From Panaeolus papilionaceus (Eukaryota; Basidiomycota; Agaricomycetes; Agaricales), in NCBI GenBank assembly GCA_015501605.1, contig JADNRZ010000002.1:1116001-1180000 (forward strand): 64,000 nt of DNA, read 5' to 3'. Of the stretch, positions 1-10,622 are shown piece after piece (the first letter of the stretch is position 1; every line of letters starts with the position of its first letter). The notes beneath the pieces are model-generated. The model did not search any database. It saw only the letters and a program-made list of their open reading frames with translations, and was not told the origin of the DNA. The translations under genes and the position numbers were made by a program.

Positions 1-484
1 TGGATTAGCAGCATCCTCGATATCCCTCCTGACACTCCCACAAACTGATTCACCAAGTGATAATCTTCCACAGGGAGAGGAACGATCAGAACAATTCGTG
101 CTCGAAGTGAGCGAGTACTTTGAACGACTTGACGTATGCCCTCTTCTCTTCTCTTCCTCTTTCTCTGAAAACGTACAAGTCTTGTTACTTATTACCCCAT
201 TTTTATTTTTATAGGCAATTCAAGTCGCTCTACGCTCCTCTCTGGCTCACATACGCCACTCGCGAATCGCACCCTCTGCAATCAACGCGCCTAATCCAGG
301 CTTCGTACCTCCCTCGTTGGGCGTCGGTCTTCCCTCTGATGGCAGTACCACCAGGAAGAACCGCGGATTGCAAGAAGAACGCGTAGAACGAGATGCATGG
401 AAAGGAATATTGGAGGCTCTGACACGTCTTAGGGACAGGAAGAAAGAGGCGAGTGAGAATGCGGATGTGGAGATGCGGTCTTGA
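1..484 (+). CDS. MED11: Probable Mediator complex subunit 11 (Med11), 3' part only
   Basis: This is the C-terminal part of a gene that begins before the window. Frame 2 is open from base 2 to 133, a GT-AG intron spans 134-214, and the second exon runs 215-484 to a TGA stop. The first exon ends in a segment containing VSEYFERLD and the second opens AIQVALRSSLAHIRHS, followed by a Pro/Gly-rich FVPPSLGVGLP stretch and a charged tail. The pattern of a helix ending in YFERLD followed by IQxALRxSIAHxR is what I associate with fungal Med11, a small head-module subunit of the Mediator coactivator that contacts RNA polymerase II and TFIIH in the nucleus. About 134 residues are visible, close to the usual size of the family, so only a short N-terminal piece is missing. 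The gene converges on the tubulin cofactor A gene, with 134 bases between the two stop codons. The family call rests on remembered resemblance and not on a search. Confidence 0.6.
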
Positions 485-618
485 TGAGCATGGAAGGGGT
501 AATTGTGAATCGCATTGCATGTATGTAATAAGAGTCAAGTTGTAGATATAGATATCGAGAGTCCGGTCGTGTTTATTGCTTGAATTACAACGAATTATTG
601 TTATCCGCGTCGCCTGCA

Positions 619-1162
619 TTACAATCCTGCAACTCCTTGAATCGCCTGTTCTGCTTTCTTCAAATCCTCATCTTCAGCCAACTCCGTCTCCTTCTTGCCT
701 TGCTCCTACAAAAGAAACCTCTCAATCCAACGACTCACAATGAACGTAACGAATTACTCACAATCAAGCCTTTCAGATCCTCAACAGCTCCATCCAAACG
801 CGTCGTCGTATCAAAAATCATCTTCTCCGATTCCTGCTTCATCCTCACCTGCATACATACATCACATTCATTTAGCGTCAATGAACCTTGTACACTCAAA
901 ATCGGCAGAATTACAACCCCGAACTGACCGTATTCTTAACATCCCATTCATCTTCTGGATGCCCATCCTTGATCAGCTGAACCCGCTTGTCCTCGAGCTG
1001 CCCAACCTCTTTACGGTACATGGCCACTTCTTTCCCGAGTCTGAGATTACGGAGAAGACATAATCAAACCAAGGGCTAAGATTACATGAATACTATCGTG
1101 TACCTTGTAACGACTCCGGTCTTAATCTTTAGCTGTTTGCGTAATGCGACGACGTTGGACAT
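619..1162 (-). CDS. TBCA: Tubulin-binding cofactor A (tubulin-folding chaperone)
   Basis: Four coding exons (1162-1104, 1040-929, 848-762, 705-619) join in frame to a 114-residue protein, the normal size for cofactor A (about 105-117). The start is the ATG of MSNVVALRKQLKIKTGVV; KQLKIKTGVV is close to the family signature RQLKIKTGVVKR. It is followed by LGKEVAMYRKEVGQLEDKR, then DEWDVKNTVRMKQESEKM and a C-terminal helix containing AVEDLKGL. The predicted structure is the three-helix coiled coil of the family. Cofactor A captures beta-tubulin after release from the CCT chaperonin and holds it for the later folding cofactors in the cytosol; the yeast homologue is Rbl2. Possible in-frame extension upstream of the ATG lacks family similarity and I left it out. 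All introns are short GT-AG introns of 56 to 80 bases. Confidence 0.9.
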
Positions 1163-3197
1163 GATGGCGTGAAGAGATAAGAAGTCAATCAGAAAACGAC
1201 CAAGTTCAGCTTGCAACTTCGACTTGATATCATCTTTGATTCGAGTCATTTCTCGGAGCCTCGTTGATTTTTCACAAATAGTTATAGGTGCCATTGCATC
1301 GTAAGATAACACAGAAATCGTACTACAACGTTAAACAGTGTAGAGACCAATCTCAGATTGTGCGAGACGTAAATGTGGGGGACGTGAAGTTATATATGAT
1401 TTTTTGAAACTATAGAACTGACAAAATCAACCGTATTCTCAGTGCAAGCACATGACAGGAACACAGCTACGATAGAAAATCGAAAGCAAAGCAAAGCAAG
1501 AAGTGCATGATCAACAAGTAATAAATCGACTACATAATAGAGGCGTTAAATGGGGCATGATAAAATCGACGTAAAAGACCTGCATCCATTGACTGGCGCG
1601 TAACAATGACACATTACCACCTCGACTCCGGTGCACTACAAGAGCCAGATCCAACCCGATCTCGCGGGATGGTCGGCGGATGTTGGTGAGGGATGAGGAA
1701 GGGCGTCGAGCCCTTCAACAGGAATCGCGCGAACTCGTTACAAATGTCGGTGGAAGGGATGGATAAGTGATGGAAATGAGGGGCATGCTATGACGTTGCG
1801 AGTGCTCGACGAGCCTCGAGGCCGAATTCAGCGGCTCACTCACTTGGGCATACACGGAACTAGCCGTTGCCACTGGAGGAGGCGAAAAGCGGACTACGAG
1901 ACACCGATGAGGACGGGCGCTATCGAGCGATGCATTGAGGAAATAAAGAGGATAATCCGACAATGAATGTGAGTTGGGTTGATGCGTGTTGGGAATGATG
2001 ATGGTGATAGCGAAAGGATAAAAATCGATATATATAGACAATATCTGCCTCCTTCTGGTGCACTCCAATAGCCGACCGTTCGTTGCAGACCGATTTTGCT
2101 GCTTCGAATCCATCGTGCACGACACATCCAAACCTGGGGACATGGCGGGGCGATGCAGTCGGGGGAAAAGGAGGATCGACGTAAAACAGGAAAGAGGCAG
2201 GCGGAGATAATGGGGGGATAGCGCGGAGAGATTGTCGCAGTAGTTGATCAGACGTCCGTGACAAAGTGGAAGGTTGGGGGTACTCGGCATGAAGGAGGGA
2301 TGATACAGAGATAATGACACAAAGTTAATAAAAAGATAACAATCATGAATACAAAGGTGTCGATGGGGGGCCAAGGGGATGAGGGAGCTTGCATGTGGAG
2401 GCGTGATTGACAGCCCACTAGCGCCCATAAATCTGCTGTTCCTTGAGCGGGATGAGGGGACTGATGATGCCATTGTGTTGGCTACGGTGCGAGGCACGGA
2501 ACCACAATAAAGTGGTCGTCGCCTCAAGCGTTATAGACAGGGGTGTAAGGGACCGGGACGGTAAGCGGACGATACGACAGTTAAAAAAAAGACGGAAAAC
2601 AAGAAAGCGCCTCAGCAGGCGAAACATGCACTCACACGCTCGCAAGGAGGGTGGAGATGTTACGTCTCAAGCTCTACTGGGTCTTGTGTGGGTGTCGTGT
2701 CCAGCATTACGGTACAACCATGTTGTCCTGATGCCTGTCATCATCGTCATGTTCCTCAAAACTCCACATCGTGAACACTACCGAACTCATCGATGACCAC
2801 GGGCCAAAGATGGTGGTGGACGTCCTATGATGCGTGCAGCGCGGCTGCAAAGAGAGACGGGAAGCAGAGGTCGGAGTGGGTGAGGCTGGCAAGCAGACTT
2901 GACCGGGTCCTGATCGACGAGAAGAAGATGATACAAAAAAAAACAAAACAAAAACAGATGCAATGCGTGATGGAAAGGGCGTAAATGGTAGATGCGATAT
3001 ATAGGAAATGCGTGGGTCCGTTCATAAATCAAATGCAGTTGTGTGAATGGGGTCGTTACCTGTCCTAGCAGGTTTTAAAGCTCGTGTGCAACCGTCTGAC
3101 GAAATGTTTTGAAGGCGAAGTGGGGGCTCAGGAAAAGATCACGAGGTTTTCTTGAGATTTCGAACGTCATGACGGGTCCTTTGATTGCGCGAGGCAA
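1163..3197. other. Intergenic, 2.0 kb, no supported gene
   Basis: This stretch separates the tubulin cofactor A start from the stop of the first bHLH gene, which also lies on the minus strand. Long minus-strand frames near 1715-2527 lack recognisable similarity and are rich in His, Ser and Pro, as expected for the shadow of low-complexity DNA. Two short minus-strand pieces look like terminal exons placed after a plausible AG acceptor: 2824-2756, ending VVIDEFGSVHDVEF and a stop, and 2481-2418, ending PLKEQQIYGR and a stop. They could be alternative 3' exons of the bHLH gene or chance frames. Much of the rest is probably the 3' untranslated region of the bHLH gene and promoter of the cofactor A gene. 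Confidence 0.4.
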
Positions 3198-3201
3198 TCA
3201 A
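3181..3201. other. Stem-loop over the bHLH copy 1 stop codon
   Basis: The two arms TTGATTGC and GCAATCAA form a perfect 8-base stem with a 5-base loop. The right arm contains the bHLH stop codon (3200-3198 on the minus strand). It may be chance, or it may be an RNA structure at the end of the coding region. Confidence 0.4.
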
Positions 3202-4258
3202 TTTGAGAAGGACTGAGGGGCGAGAGCTGCACCGGCGCGGTTCAGCATGAGCGCCTCATTGACGTTGCGAAGCCTGTGAACTTCATGGTCGGCTGACTTG
3301 AGCCTGACCTCCAGTTGCTCCTTGACGGCCTCGAGGTACTTGATGTGGCTGGTGGCTGATAAAATGAATGAGTAAAAGATGAAAGGAATGCAAGTTCAAA
3401 AGATGAAAGACTTACCACGATCAAGGAGAGAGACCTTGCTGGCCTTCTGATTCGAAGCAGGGAGGGTTTCCTTGAGGCGGGCATACCCTTCCCTGAGCTC
3501 GTCGCGTCTTCGCTGCTCGGACTCGATGCGCTGCTTGCGAACAGTTTCGCGGCGGCTGTGTAAAGGGAAGAAAAGGAAATGAGAAACTCATGATCTAAAA
3601 GAGAATACAAGGATTATCAACTTACGAGTCCTTGGAAGCAGGCTCTGCTGATGGTTCGGGCTCCTGAGCCACGATGTCATCCTCGTCCAAATCTTCATCA
3701 TCATCAGCTTTGCTGGCACTAGCACGACGCTTCTGAGCGGCGACAACAGCGCGGGTTGGGCGGTTGACGGCGTTCATGGGGTTGAAGCGATGCTGTGAGC
3801 GTGGGACCGAGGCGTACAAGGGTGGGGAGCGGGAACCGCTTGCACGACTAATACGGCCCGAGTTGATGCTCTCGGGAGTCTCCGCGCTGAGGTGGTAAGT
3901 GAGCGTTGCTGGGCTAACGCTGCCACCTTCAGGAGGGCTGTATGGGCGCGGGGGAGAGGGAGCACCGAAGCTTGGGGATGAGTAAGTGTAGTTGTCCATG
4001 GTGCTGAGGGGACCGCCAAAGTCTAATGAGCCTGTCGAAGGCACTATACAGATTTAATTAGATAATTATTTATAATTCATAAAATATCATCTACTTACGA
4101 CCAGCGGAGACACCAAGAGGAGTGGGAGGATATTGGAAGTAATCGAGGCCATTGTCCATGTAGTTGAACGACGAATCAAATGAGGATTCGAGGTTGAATG
4201 AAGCCGACTTGTGGTCGAAGCCGTCCATGGAGAGGAGTTGGGAGGTAGCAGAGGTCAT
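3198..4258 (-). CDS. Basic helix-loop-helix transcription factor, copy 1
   Basis: Four exons (4258-4099, 4043-3626, 3555-3416, 3355-3198) give a 291-residue protein. The N-terminal half is Ser/Pro-rich and disordered, then an acidic patch of Asp and Glu, then the DNA-binding region. The basic region and helix 1 read RIESEQRRRDELREGYARLK. The loop is LPASNQKASK, and helix 2 begins VSLLDRATSHIKYLE and runs into a leucine-zipper-like coiled coil (EQLEVRLKSADHEVHRLRN). The Glu of the SEQRRR core is the residue that reads the E-box in this family, so E-box binding is expected. The last intron interrupts helix 2 just after the Arg of LLDR, in phase 1; the second bHLH gene near 15 kb has the same junction. 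The ATG chosen opens MTSATSQLLSMDGF; the open frame continues upstream but without resemblance. The target genes and dimer partner cannot be told from sequence. Confidence 0.87.
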
Positions 4259-5216
4259 GATGATAACGATGAGCGTAAAACGAAAACAGAAGAAATATAA
4301 AAAGAGACGAGCTAAATGGACTTGATAATTAGAAAAATAGGATAATATTAATAAAAAGAGTTGAATAATACCTGGAGATGGATGCTCGGAAGGACGGTAA
4401 CTGCAGATGAGAACGGAGGGCGGGAAAAGGGAGAGAAGGGGAGGTGGATAGGGAAATCCAGTCCTTGACTCAAACATCTTTTAAACCCAAACCCACTTTG
4501 TCATATTCACAGGTTCACCGGTAGAACTAACGGAGATGAACACACGAGGCAGATCTAATCCGATTCATACAAATTCCAATTTAGTTGCTGGGTTTTTTTT
4601 TCTTTTTTCTTTTCTTTTTCTTTTTCTTTCTTGTCTCCCTTTTCTCTCTTGTTTAATACATCAACTATACTCAACTTTCAAGTACAACAATTATTATTAT
4701 TCTCCCTGCTTTATTTCCTCAATGGTCGCTAACCGGATCGAAAATCCGCAATTCATCTCTTTATCGCCCATCAAGATCCGGGTTGCAACAAGTACTTCAG
4801 CCACTCTGATCAGAAATAAATCCAATGCTGTTACAGTCACAGTCACAGGTCCATTGTTTACTTTCTTCCCGTAAACCTTGTTTTCAATCGCCCTCTCTCT
4901 CGTCATGTACATATCCAATTTCGTTCGATCTTACAACTGTCCATGTACTCTGTCTACTTGAATGACTTATGTACAACTCATAGACCTCTCAATACATTTA
5001 TCCGATGTTCTAGTAGTTCATCTTCACACAAGTCAAACTGTGATAAAAAGGTCGTCATGTACAAGAGATATCATACAAAATGTCATTAATGTCGTCAAGT
5101 CGTAAGTGGCGTCGTAAACAGTCCAGAAGTCATCAGAGAAAGAGAGAAAGAATAAGGACACAGAGACAACGAGAAATAATAAGGTCCATGGTACCAGGCC
5201 AACAACAACCTATTGT
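4259..5216. other. Intergenic with long pyrimidine tract and a small plus-strand ORF
   Basis: On the plus strand 4591-4650 is almost pure T and C, the composition often seen just before transcription starts of fungal genes. It is followed by a 50-codon open frame at 4722-4874 that starts MVANRIENPQFISLSP and ends FTFFP, with a Val/Thr repeat (VTVTVTG). No relative is recognised, and no other plus-strand gene follows, so the tract could serve this short ORF or a non-coding transcript. The part next to 4258 is the probable promoter and 5' leader of bHLH copy 1, which reads the opposite way. Confidence 0.4.
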
Positions 5217-6383
5217 CTAGGCCTTGTAGTATCCTGCGACAACAATTCTCAGTAAGGTATAGTTCATGAATCCAACCCAAGTAAATCAAATCCTACCTCC
5301 GTGAAAGGGTCCCTGCATATTGGCGTAATGCTCCAGCCGCTTTGAAAATCTCCAGCACAGGAAATACATGTACGTCTAATACAAAACAGGGTGACAAGTT
5401 ATTTTCAACAATTCCGAGGAAAAAACGAACAACTCACTTGAAATACAAGGTCCACCATAAGCGATACGATAAATGCAATATTTAGACTCGAGAATCCTAG
5501 TGCACAAAATCCACTAGGAAGTGCCCCGTTATCCGTTATTCCTGCAGACACTGAACCGGTCCATAGCTGTCCTCCGTTGTTGCATTCCCACATAATCTTC
5601 TCCTTCCTGTAAATTCCACGTAACAGGCGCATTAATATCGGTATCTGTCTGTTAAACCCTCCACTCCAAAACTCGCCACAATGTGGCAGTGGAATCCACT
5701 TACCCTCGTTGAAGTTGTACGATCATGATGATGGCTCGGACGGCACAAATCACTATCAAGAACGGCCAGAGGAACTTGACCACTCGAATCCAAATGTATG
5801 ATCGCTGTAATGGAACAAAGCAACATTTAAGTAACCGCATAATTGGAGCAGTAAAGATAGCTTCCGCCAATGAACTCCACGGGAGCGAACTGACATTAGA
5901 CAATGCGAACATGCTGATGATCGCAGCAGCAGCGACCCCTAGACCGATGCCGCCATATATTTGCCTGTAAAAGACATCAATAATCCTACTCACATGAACC
6001 TCTATATGATCACACACGTACCATTCAGGGAAGAAGAAGAAAAGGTATTGACCCTTTATCAGAAGGAATAATCCACCAGCGAGACTGTAAGCCTATTAAA
6101 AGATGATAGCAAGCATAAACACTTCGCGTATTGGATTTCGAATGAGCAAAAGACAAACTGACAGCGATCACGACAGCCCAAGCAATAGCACCAGCCCTCT
6201 ACAAAGAAAACGGATCAGATGGGTCTCTCTTCCGAAGTTCAATGTAAAAAAGTTGACTTACTAGAGGCAAAATAAGCAAGCAATTATCACACCTATAATG
6301 TAAAAGAAGTTAGGGAAAGGTCCAATAGTTCAGCCACGGCAGGGTTTTCCGCAAGCTTGTGCGAAATTAGCAACGCACCACAT
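5217..6383 (-). CDS. Four-helix membrane protein of a basidiomycete family, function unknown
   Basis: Nine exons join without a break to a 192-residue protein: 6383-6379, 6292-6262, 6198-6163, 6092-6022, 5964-5895, 5804-5704, 5606-5438, 5375-5297 and 5233-5217. The first coding exon is only five bases (ATGTG). The protein opens MWCDNCLLILPLRAGAIAW and shows four hydrophobic segments: residues about 10-40, 50-72, 78-100 and 138-160. A loop with the conserved-looking WECNNGGQLW and two further Cys lies between helices 3 and 4, probably on the extracytoplasmic side. The tail is FSKRLEHYANMQGPF and ends GGYYKA. I recall similar tetraspan proteins in other Agaricomycetes, but no function is known to me. 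Junctions are supported by consistent phase and by continuity of the helices. It is not a classical tetraspanin, since I see no CCG motif. Confidence 0.75.
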
Positions 6384-8000
6384 CGTAAAGTTAAGATAGG
6401 GACTTGTAATTCGAAAAGATAGGAGCTTGGGTGTCGCAGAGTGATCGGTGAAGGATTAAAAGAAAGTGATTGCCTCTATTCTAGATGGAATAAGAAACAA
6501 GGCTACGGCCAAATCAACTCAACGTCCTTTGCTGGTCCTACTGCCGTCGTCGTGAGCTAGATGGTGGAGCTCTTGAGGGAAGTGCCTGCTGTTGTGACAC
6601 TAATCACTTCGTTATGCAACGTGCCCTCGATTAGCAGAGGGTCATGTGATTGGCGTGATGAAATTGTCACACGTGGTATTCCCTGTAGTGCCTCATTACG
6701 AGTTGAACCTGAACTTGCAACTTTTTCGCCTCAGCTGGGCAATAATACTCTTTGGTTGTCGCTCATCTGGCTTTCAATTGTTATTTATTCCTGACAGGAT
6801 CACAAAACTCTGGACACCTCACATATAAAATTGTACCAATGTTAGACTTTCTCCGACCAATCATGCTGCGTAGTCCATCGCTCCAGCAAACCCCCATAGA
6901 GTTCAACTTGGGATGATGACTAGTGCTCATGATCTCTCTCTGGACTTGTTTCAGATCAGTACCCGACCATTTACAAAGCTTCGCAACCAAGACCAACGCT
7001 CTTTGTTCAGTGCCGTTGAATGGATTTCTCTTCGTTTCTTTAGGATTCTCCTCGTTGGGACCCCGAAACACTCCTTACTGGTCGAATATTTTATCTGGCT
7101 TTGTCATCAATGGACCGTTACTTCCGCCGCTGTGGACCTCTATTTCTTTCGAGTTTGTTTTCCTCATTTGTCCCCATCATCGGCAAGCTCATCTCAATCG
7201 ATGGGAGCACAAACGTTCACCCACTTGCCTTCTTGAATTCTTTGGCTTTTCTGGTCTTGCAACCCTGCTATCTATTCCGTACACTTCCCCAGATTCTCTC
7301 AGACTAATGTCCCCGTATTCTGTTTATCAACGCAGCCCTACTCTGTAAACTCTCGGAAGAAATTCTAAACTTTCATGTAACAGCATAGTTTCTCTCAGTC
7401 CGTATTTCACCTTGTGAGAGAAGAGAGACCCTGGGCGCTATTTCATGCCTTGAACTTTGCCAGTGACACCTTTTCGACTGTCGTCTATTTATGAACTCAA
7501 TAGAGTTTCGCAGCATGCCCCAGTTCCCTTTATTCCCCCCGGTACCACCAACTTGGCTCAACGTCCTATTGCCTTTTTCTTGAGGGCACCACTGCACAAC
7601 CGATTCCGATGACGGCAATTCCATTCAAAAGGTCTCTGTCGACTTTCTAGTTTGTTCTTGTCATCATCATCACTCATAGACAGCTTTCGAAGTCGATGTA
7701 TCAGACGTCGATCCCCCTCAGCCTATATACCCTCCGTAGATTTCTCTACTCTTCGCCTCGGCCGCTTCTCTCTTGTCTCGTTTCATCGGTATACCCGACC
7801 GAGCGATGACTGCTCTTTCCTCTCCAAAGTTGGACTAACATACTGCATGTCGTGTTTGTGTGTCTCAGAAATACCGAATAGGACGCGACTTGTGCCGCAG
7901 TGCATTCGGAATATGCGGGAAATGACACCTAAATTCGGCATTGCTTCCCCTGTTTCCTCTTCCCTCACTCAGTCTAGTATGACATTCAGACATCCGGTCA
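6384..8000. other. Gene-poor stretch, start of the 8.4 kb island
   Basis: The first few hundred bases are probably the promoter of the membrane-protein gene, which starts at 6383. Beyond that, open frames on both strands overlap one another (for example plus 6913-7348 against minus 6781-7071). None shows a recognisable domain or consistent codon choice. I see no transposon ends or long repeats here. Confidence 0.4.
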
Positions 8001-8500
8001 TTAATCATGGGTGGGCACAGTCGGCGGTTGCGGCATTTTCGTGTTCCTTATCATATCAAGTGACCTCGTACCCTCCTTCATTAGGACAGGAAACCTGTCA
8101 AAGCAACAGCAATATTTACGTTAATATGTGTCCAGGACCCACACCAAAACGCAGGAAAATACCTCGTTTTTGCCCGCTTACCCTTTCTTAGGGTCCTCGG
8201 TCAGATAGATGTACGGTTTGATGTAGGCTAATCCTCACTGGAATAGAGCAAAGAGCTTGTTTCGGTTGCATTGTTCTGTTCTGGGTCGCCTAGTTTGTGT
8301 TCCAATATGCAACTTTGGCTTCTTACCATCGCCTCGAATTGGAAGCATTTGGTTTGCAGTATTATATTGTCTGGATTTTGTACTAACCCCGGCTGTCATG
8401 TCGGCCATTTCTTGATATACCGTTGTCTTCAATTCAAAAGTAACATTGGGATAGATTTGAGCATGACCGACCTTCCGTAGACAACGACTAATGATTCGTC
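8001..8500 (-). other. Coding-like minus-strand segments ending in a stop, unassigned
   Basis: Three pieces look like exons of one gene. The first, about 8491 to 8390, reads in an open frame through RKVGHAQIYPNVTFELKT and EMADMTAG to a GTTAGT donor. The second, about 8225 to 8180, reads YIKPYIYLTEDPKKG up to a GTAAGC donor; it joins in frame across an intron to a last exon (FPVLMKEGTRSLDMIRNT, then a Pro-rich end and a TAA stop at 8003-8001). The join between the first and second pieces is not in phase as I read it. This could be an orphan gene with a missed exon or a decayed gene. No family is recognised. Confidence 0.25.
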
Positions 8501-9748
8501 ATATCGTGAGGAATAATAACCCTTGGACCTGGGATTTCATTCCCAGTGAGTACGGGCCCTCTACTGCACCGATCCTACATAATCGTTTTTAATGCCTCCA
8601 AACATAACTTGCCCTGCCGGGCATATAATTCACTGATAACTATTGATAAACCTGCGTTAATGGGAACCGCCGCGTACATTATGACCATTTGACATCAGTA
8701 AAATGTCAGGAAAAGCCGAAATTAAATGCTTCTCATTCTATCTAGAAAAATGGGCTAATTATAATAGATTACGAGTGGTCATTAGACACTGTCGTTCATG
8801 GAGAGTCAATGTCTGGAGAGCTGCAACAAACGACACACATCTCACGTTGAATGTGAGTATATTATCATGATGATGGGGGACTTGGGTACGAGATTGCATA
8901 CATAGTGCAAGCGAATACGGGAAGATTGCCATCGAAGGGGTGCCAAAAACTGTCAAGATGTGAAAGGCTGTGAAGGCAAGACAGCTCGGCAATACTGCAA
9001 GTGGGTGAACATGGACGCAAGAGGAAGTCAACATTTCTCGCCCTAAGATCAAAGTCGTAGCCTGCAGCCGCTGTCCAAAAATCCATCTCAATGCCGGACA
9101 ATGCAGAACTTGACCAACATTTTGGGTACCGGGTGCAAATGAATTACAAGTAGGTTCTTTCCACTGCCACTGAAGGCCTCAAAATGTTCGTGATTGGCAT
9201 CTATGATAGATAGACGGGGAAAGAAGTGTGTCGCCGCCTGAGGGATGGGACGAGGGTTTTTGCCACACCATGAGGTGACAAACTTCATAATCACCAATTC
9301 GTCGATCCCAAGAGTCTGAGACGCAGATTTCATGTCTAAAGTGGATCACCCTCTTCCGAATACGAACTCTCGAGATGGGTCATATGTTTTTTTTTGCCCA
9401 TTGCGTTCTTCCTTCAAATCGAGCTTTGTTCAGTTCTCCCTCCCCCCTGTCTCGATTCATGTTTCAGCGATGCAGAGAAGGAAAACTGTGCTCGTTGTGC
9501 GTGTGGAGCACAAAGGAAGGATGGTTTCGATAATTACCCGAGAACATACCCGTACCAAAGTGCGAACGCCCGGGGGGAAAGTGTAAACGCAATGAATCGG
9601 AGAGAGCGTGCGCGTTCGGGAACATGACGCTCTCTGTTTCGATTGTAAACTAATCGAGGGTAATCGGACGCTTCCCACCATCTCGAGACTCTGAAACGAA
9701 ACCGTAGGCACTGTCCCTTTTACTAATATTAGACACTCCCAAGCGGAT

Positions 9749-9770
9749 GGGACGCCCCGTAGGGCGTCTC
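9749..9770. other. GC-rich hairpin, 9-base stem
   Basis: The arms GGGACGCCC and GGGCGTCTC pair over nine positions (one G-U) around a four-base CGTA loop. There is no gene within a kilobase on either side to explain it, and no T tract follows as in a bacterial terminator. Confidence 0.5.
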
Positions 9771-10577
9771 ACGGTTCCTCCTTTACGACTTGACGATTAC
9801 ACAGGCAGGGCTCTGTAGCTTCCTGATCTACTGCCTGAGGACACTTTTCAAAGGGTGGACAACTGACCCGGAATAAGTTGCATAGACGAACGTGTTTTAC
9901 ACGTGTTGTTACGCTCCATTCACTCAGATGGACCATTAATCGCAACCGTCCTTGGGTTCTGGGCTCATAAACCACCGCGCCTTCTTTTCACTGCATCGTT
10001 CGAGGGTTTGTTTCGTCGAATGAGCGAAATTTGTTGTCATGTTTTGTGGCTTATGGAGTAGGAGTATTTGATGGAGGAGGTTCCACCGACATCATAGGAC
10101 GATGATTCGACAGCACCCTAAATGATTGCGCCAATTCTGACAAGCTTGGGCATCCGCCCTTACTATTGGCGTGAGTTTGATAGATTTCGAGTCACAGGTC
10201 AACACCTCTGTTCCTAGGTATCAATAGGTTGCAATTGACGACTTGTGTATCCGCCGAGCGGAGTCTGAGGGAGGACCGCGCTGCACGAGGTGCTGACACA
10301 CGGGTGACAATCGCAATCGCCGAGCTCAAAAGCAGAAACCCATGAAATCTTGCAGGTGAGATTTCACGTCTCAAGCCCAATTAATTATAGGAAAGAAGCT
10401 ATGTAACATTCACAGCTCGGAGGAACTCCGAGTCGATGATGACTTTTGGGTTTTTGAAATCATGAAAAATGCGCGACCGCGGGTCTCGACCTCCAACTTG
10501 TACATATTGTACCGTGTTTCTGTCGTACTTGGGGAGGTTCCGAAAAGCTTGAATACATCCCCCCATCTTCCGAGTCT

Positions 10578-10622
10578 AATTGGACGTTAACGTTCAATAC
10601 TTACCATTACCAACGTCCAATT
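10578..10622. repeat. Inverted 11-base repeat and repeated TTGRACGTT motif
   Basis: The arms AATTGGACGTT (10578-10588) and AACGTCCAATT (10612-10622) are perfect reverse complements. Between them lies AACGTTCAA, a third copy of the same half-site on the opposite strand, and the left side contains the palindrome ACGTTAACGT. Three ACGT-core half-sites in 45 bases resemble a binding-site cluster for a bZIP-type regulator, but no adjacent gene is supported. Confidence 0.45.

Noticed and set aside
1715..2527. Long minus-strand frame of 270 codons
   Set aside because: It has no domain, odd composition, and overlaps other frames of similar length on the same strand; no family-like sequence.
4091..4477. 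N-terminal extension of bHLH copy 1
   Set aside because: The upstream part is hydrophobic and Pro/Ser-rich with no bHLH-family resemblance; the ATG at 4258 gives a normal N-terminus.
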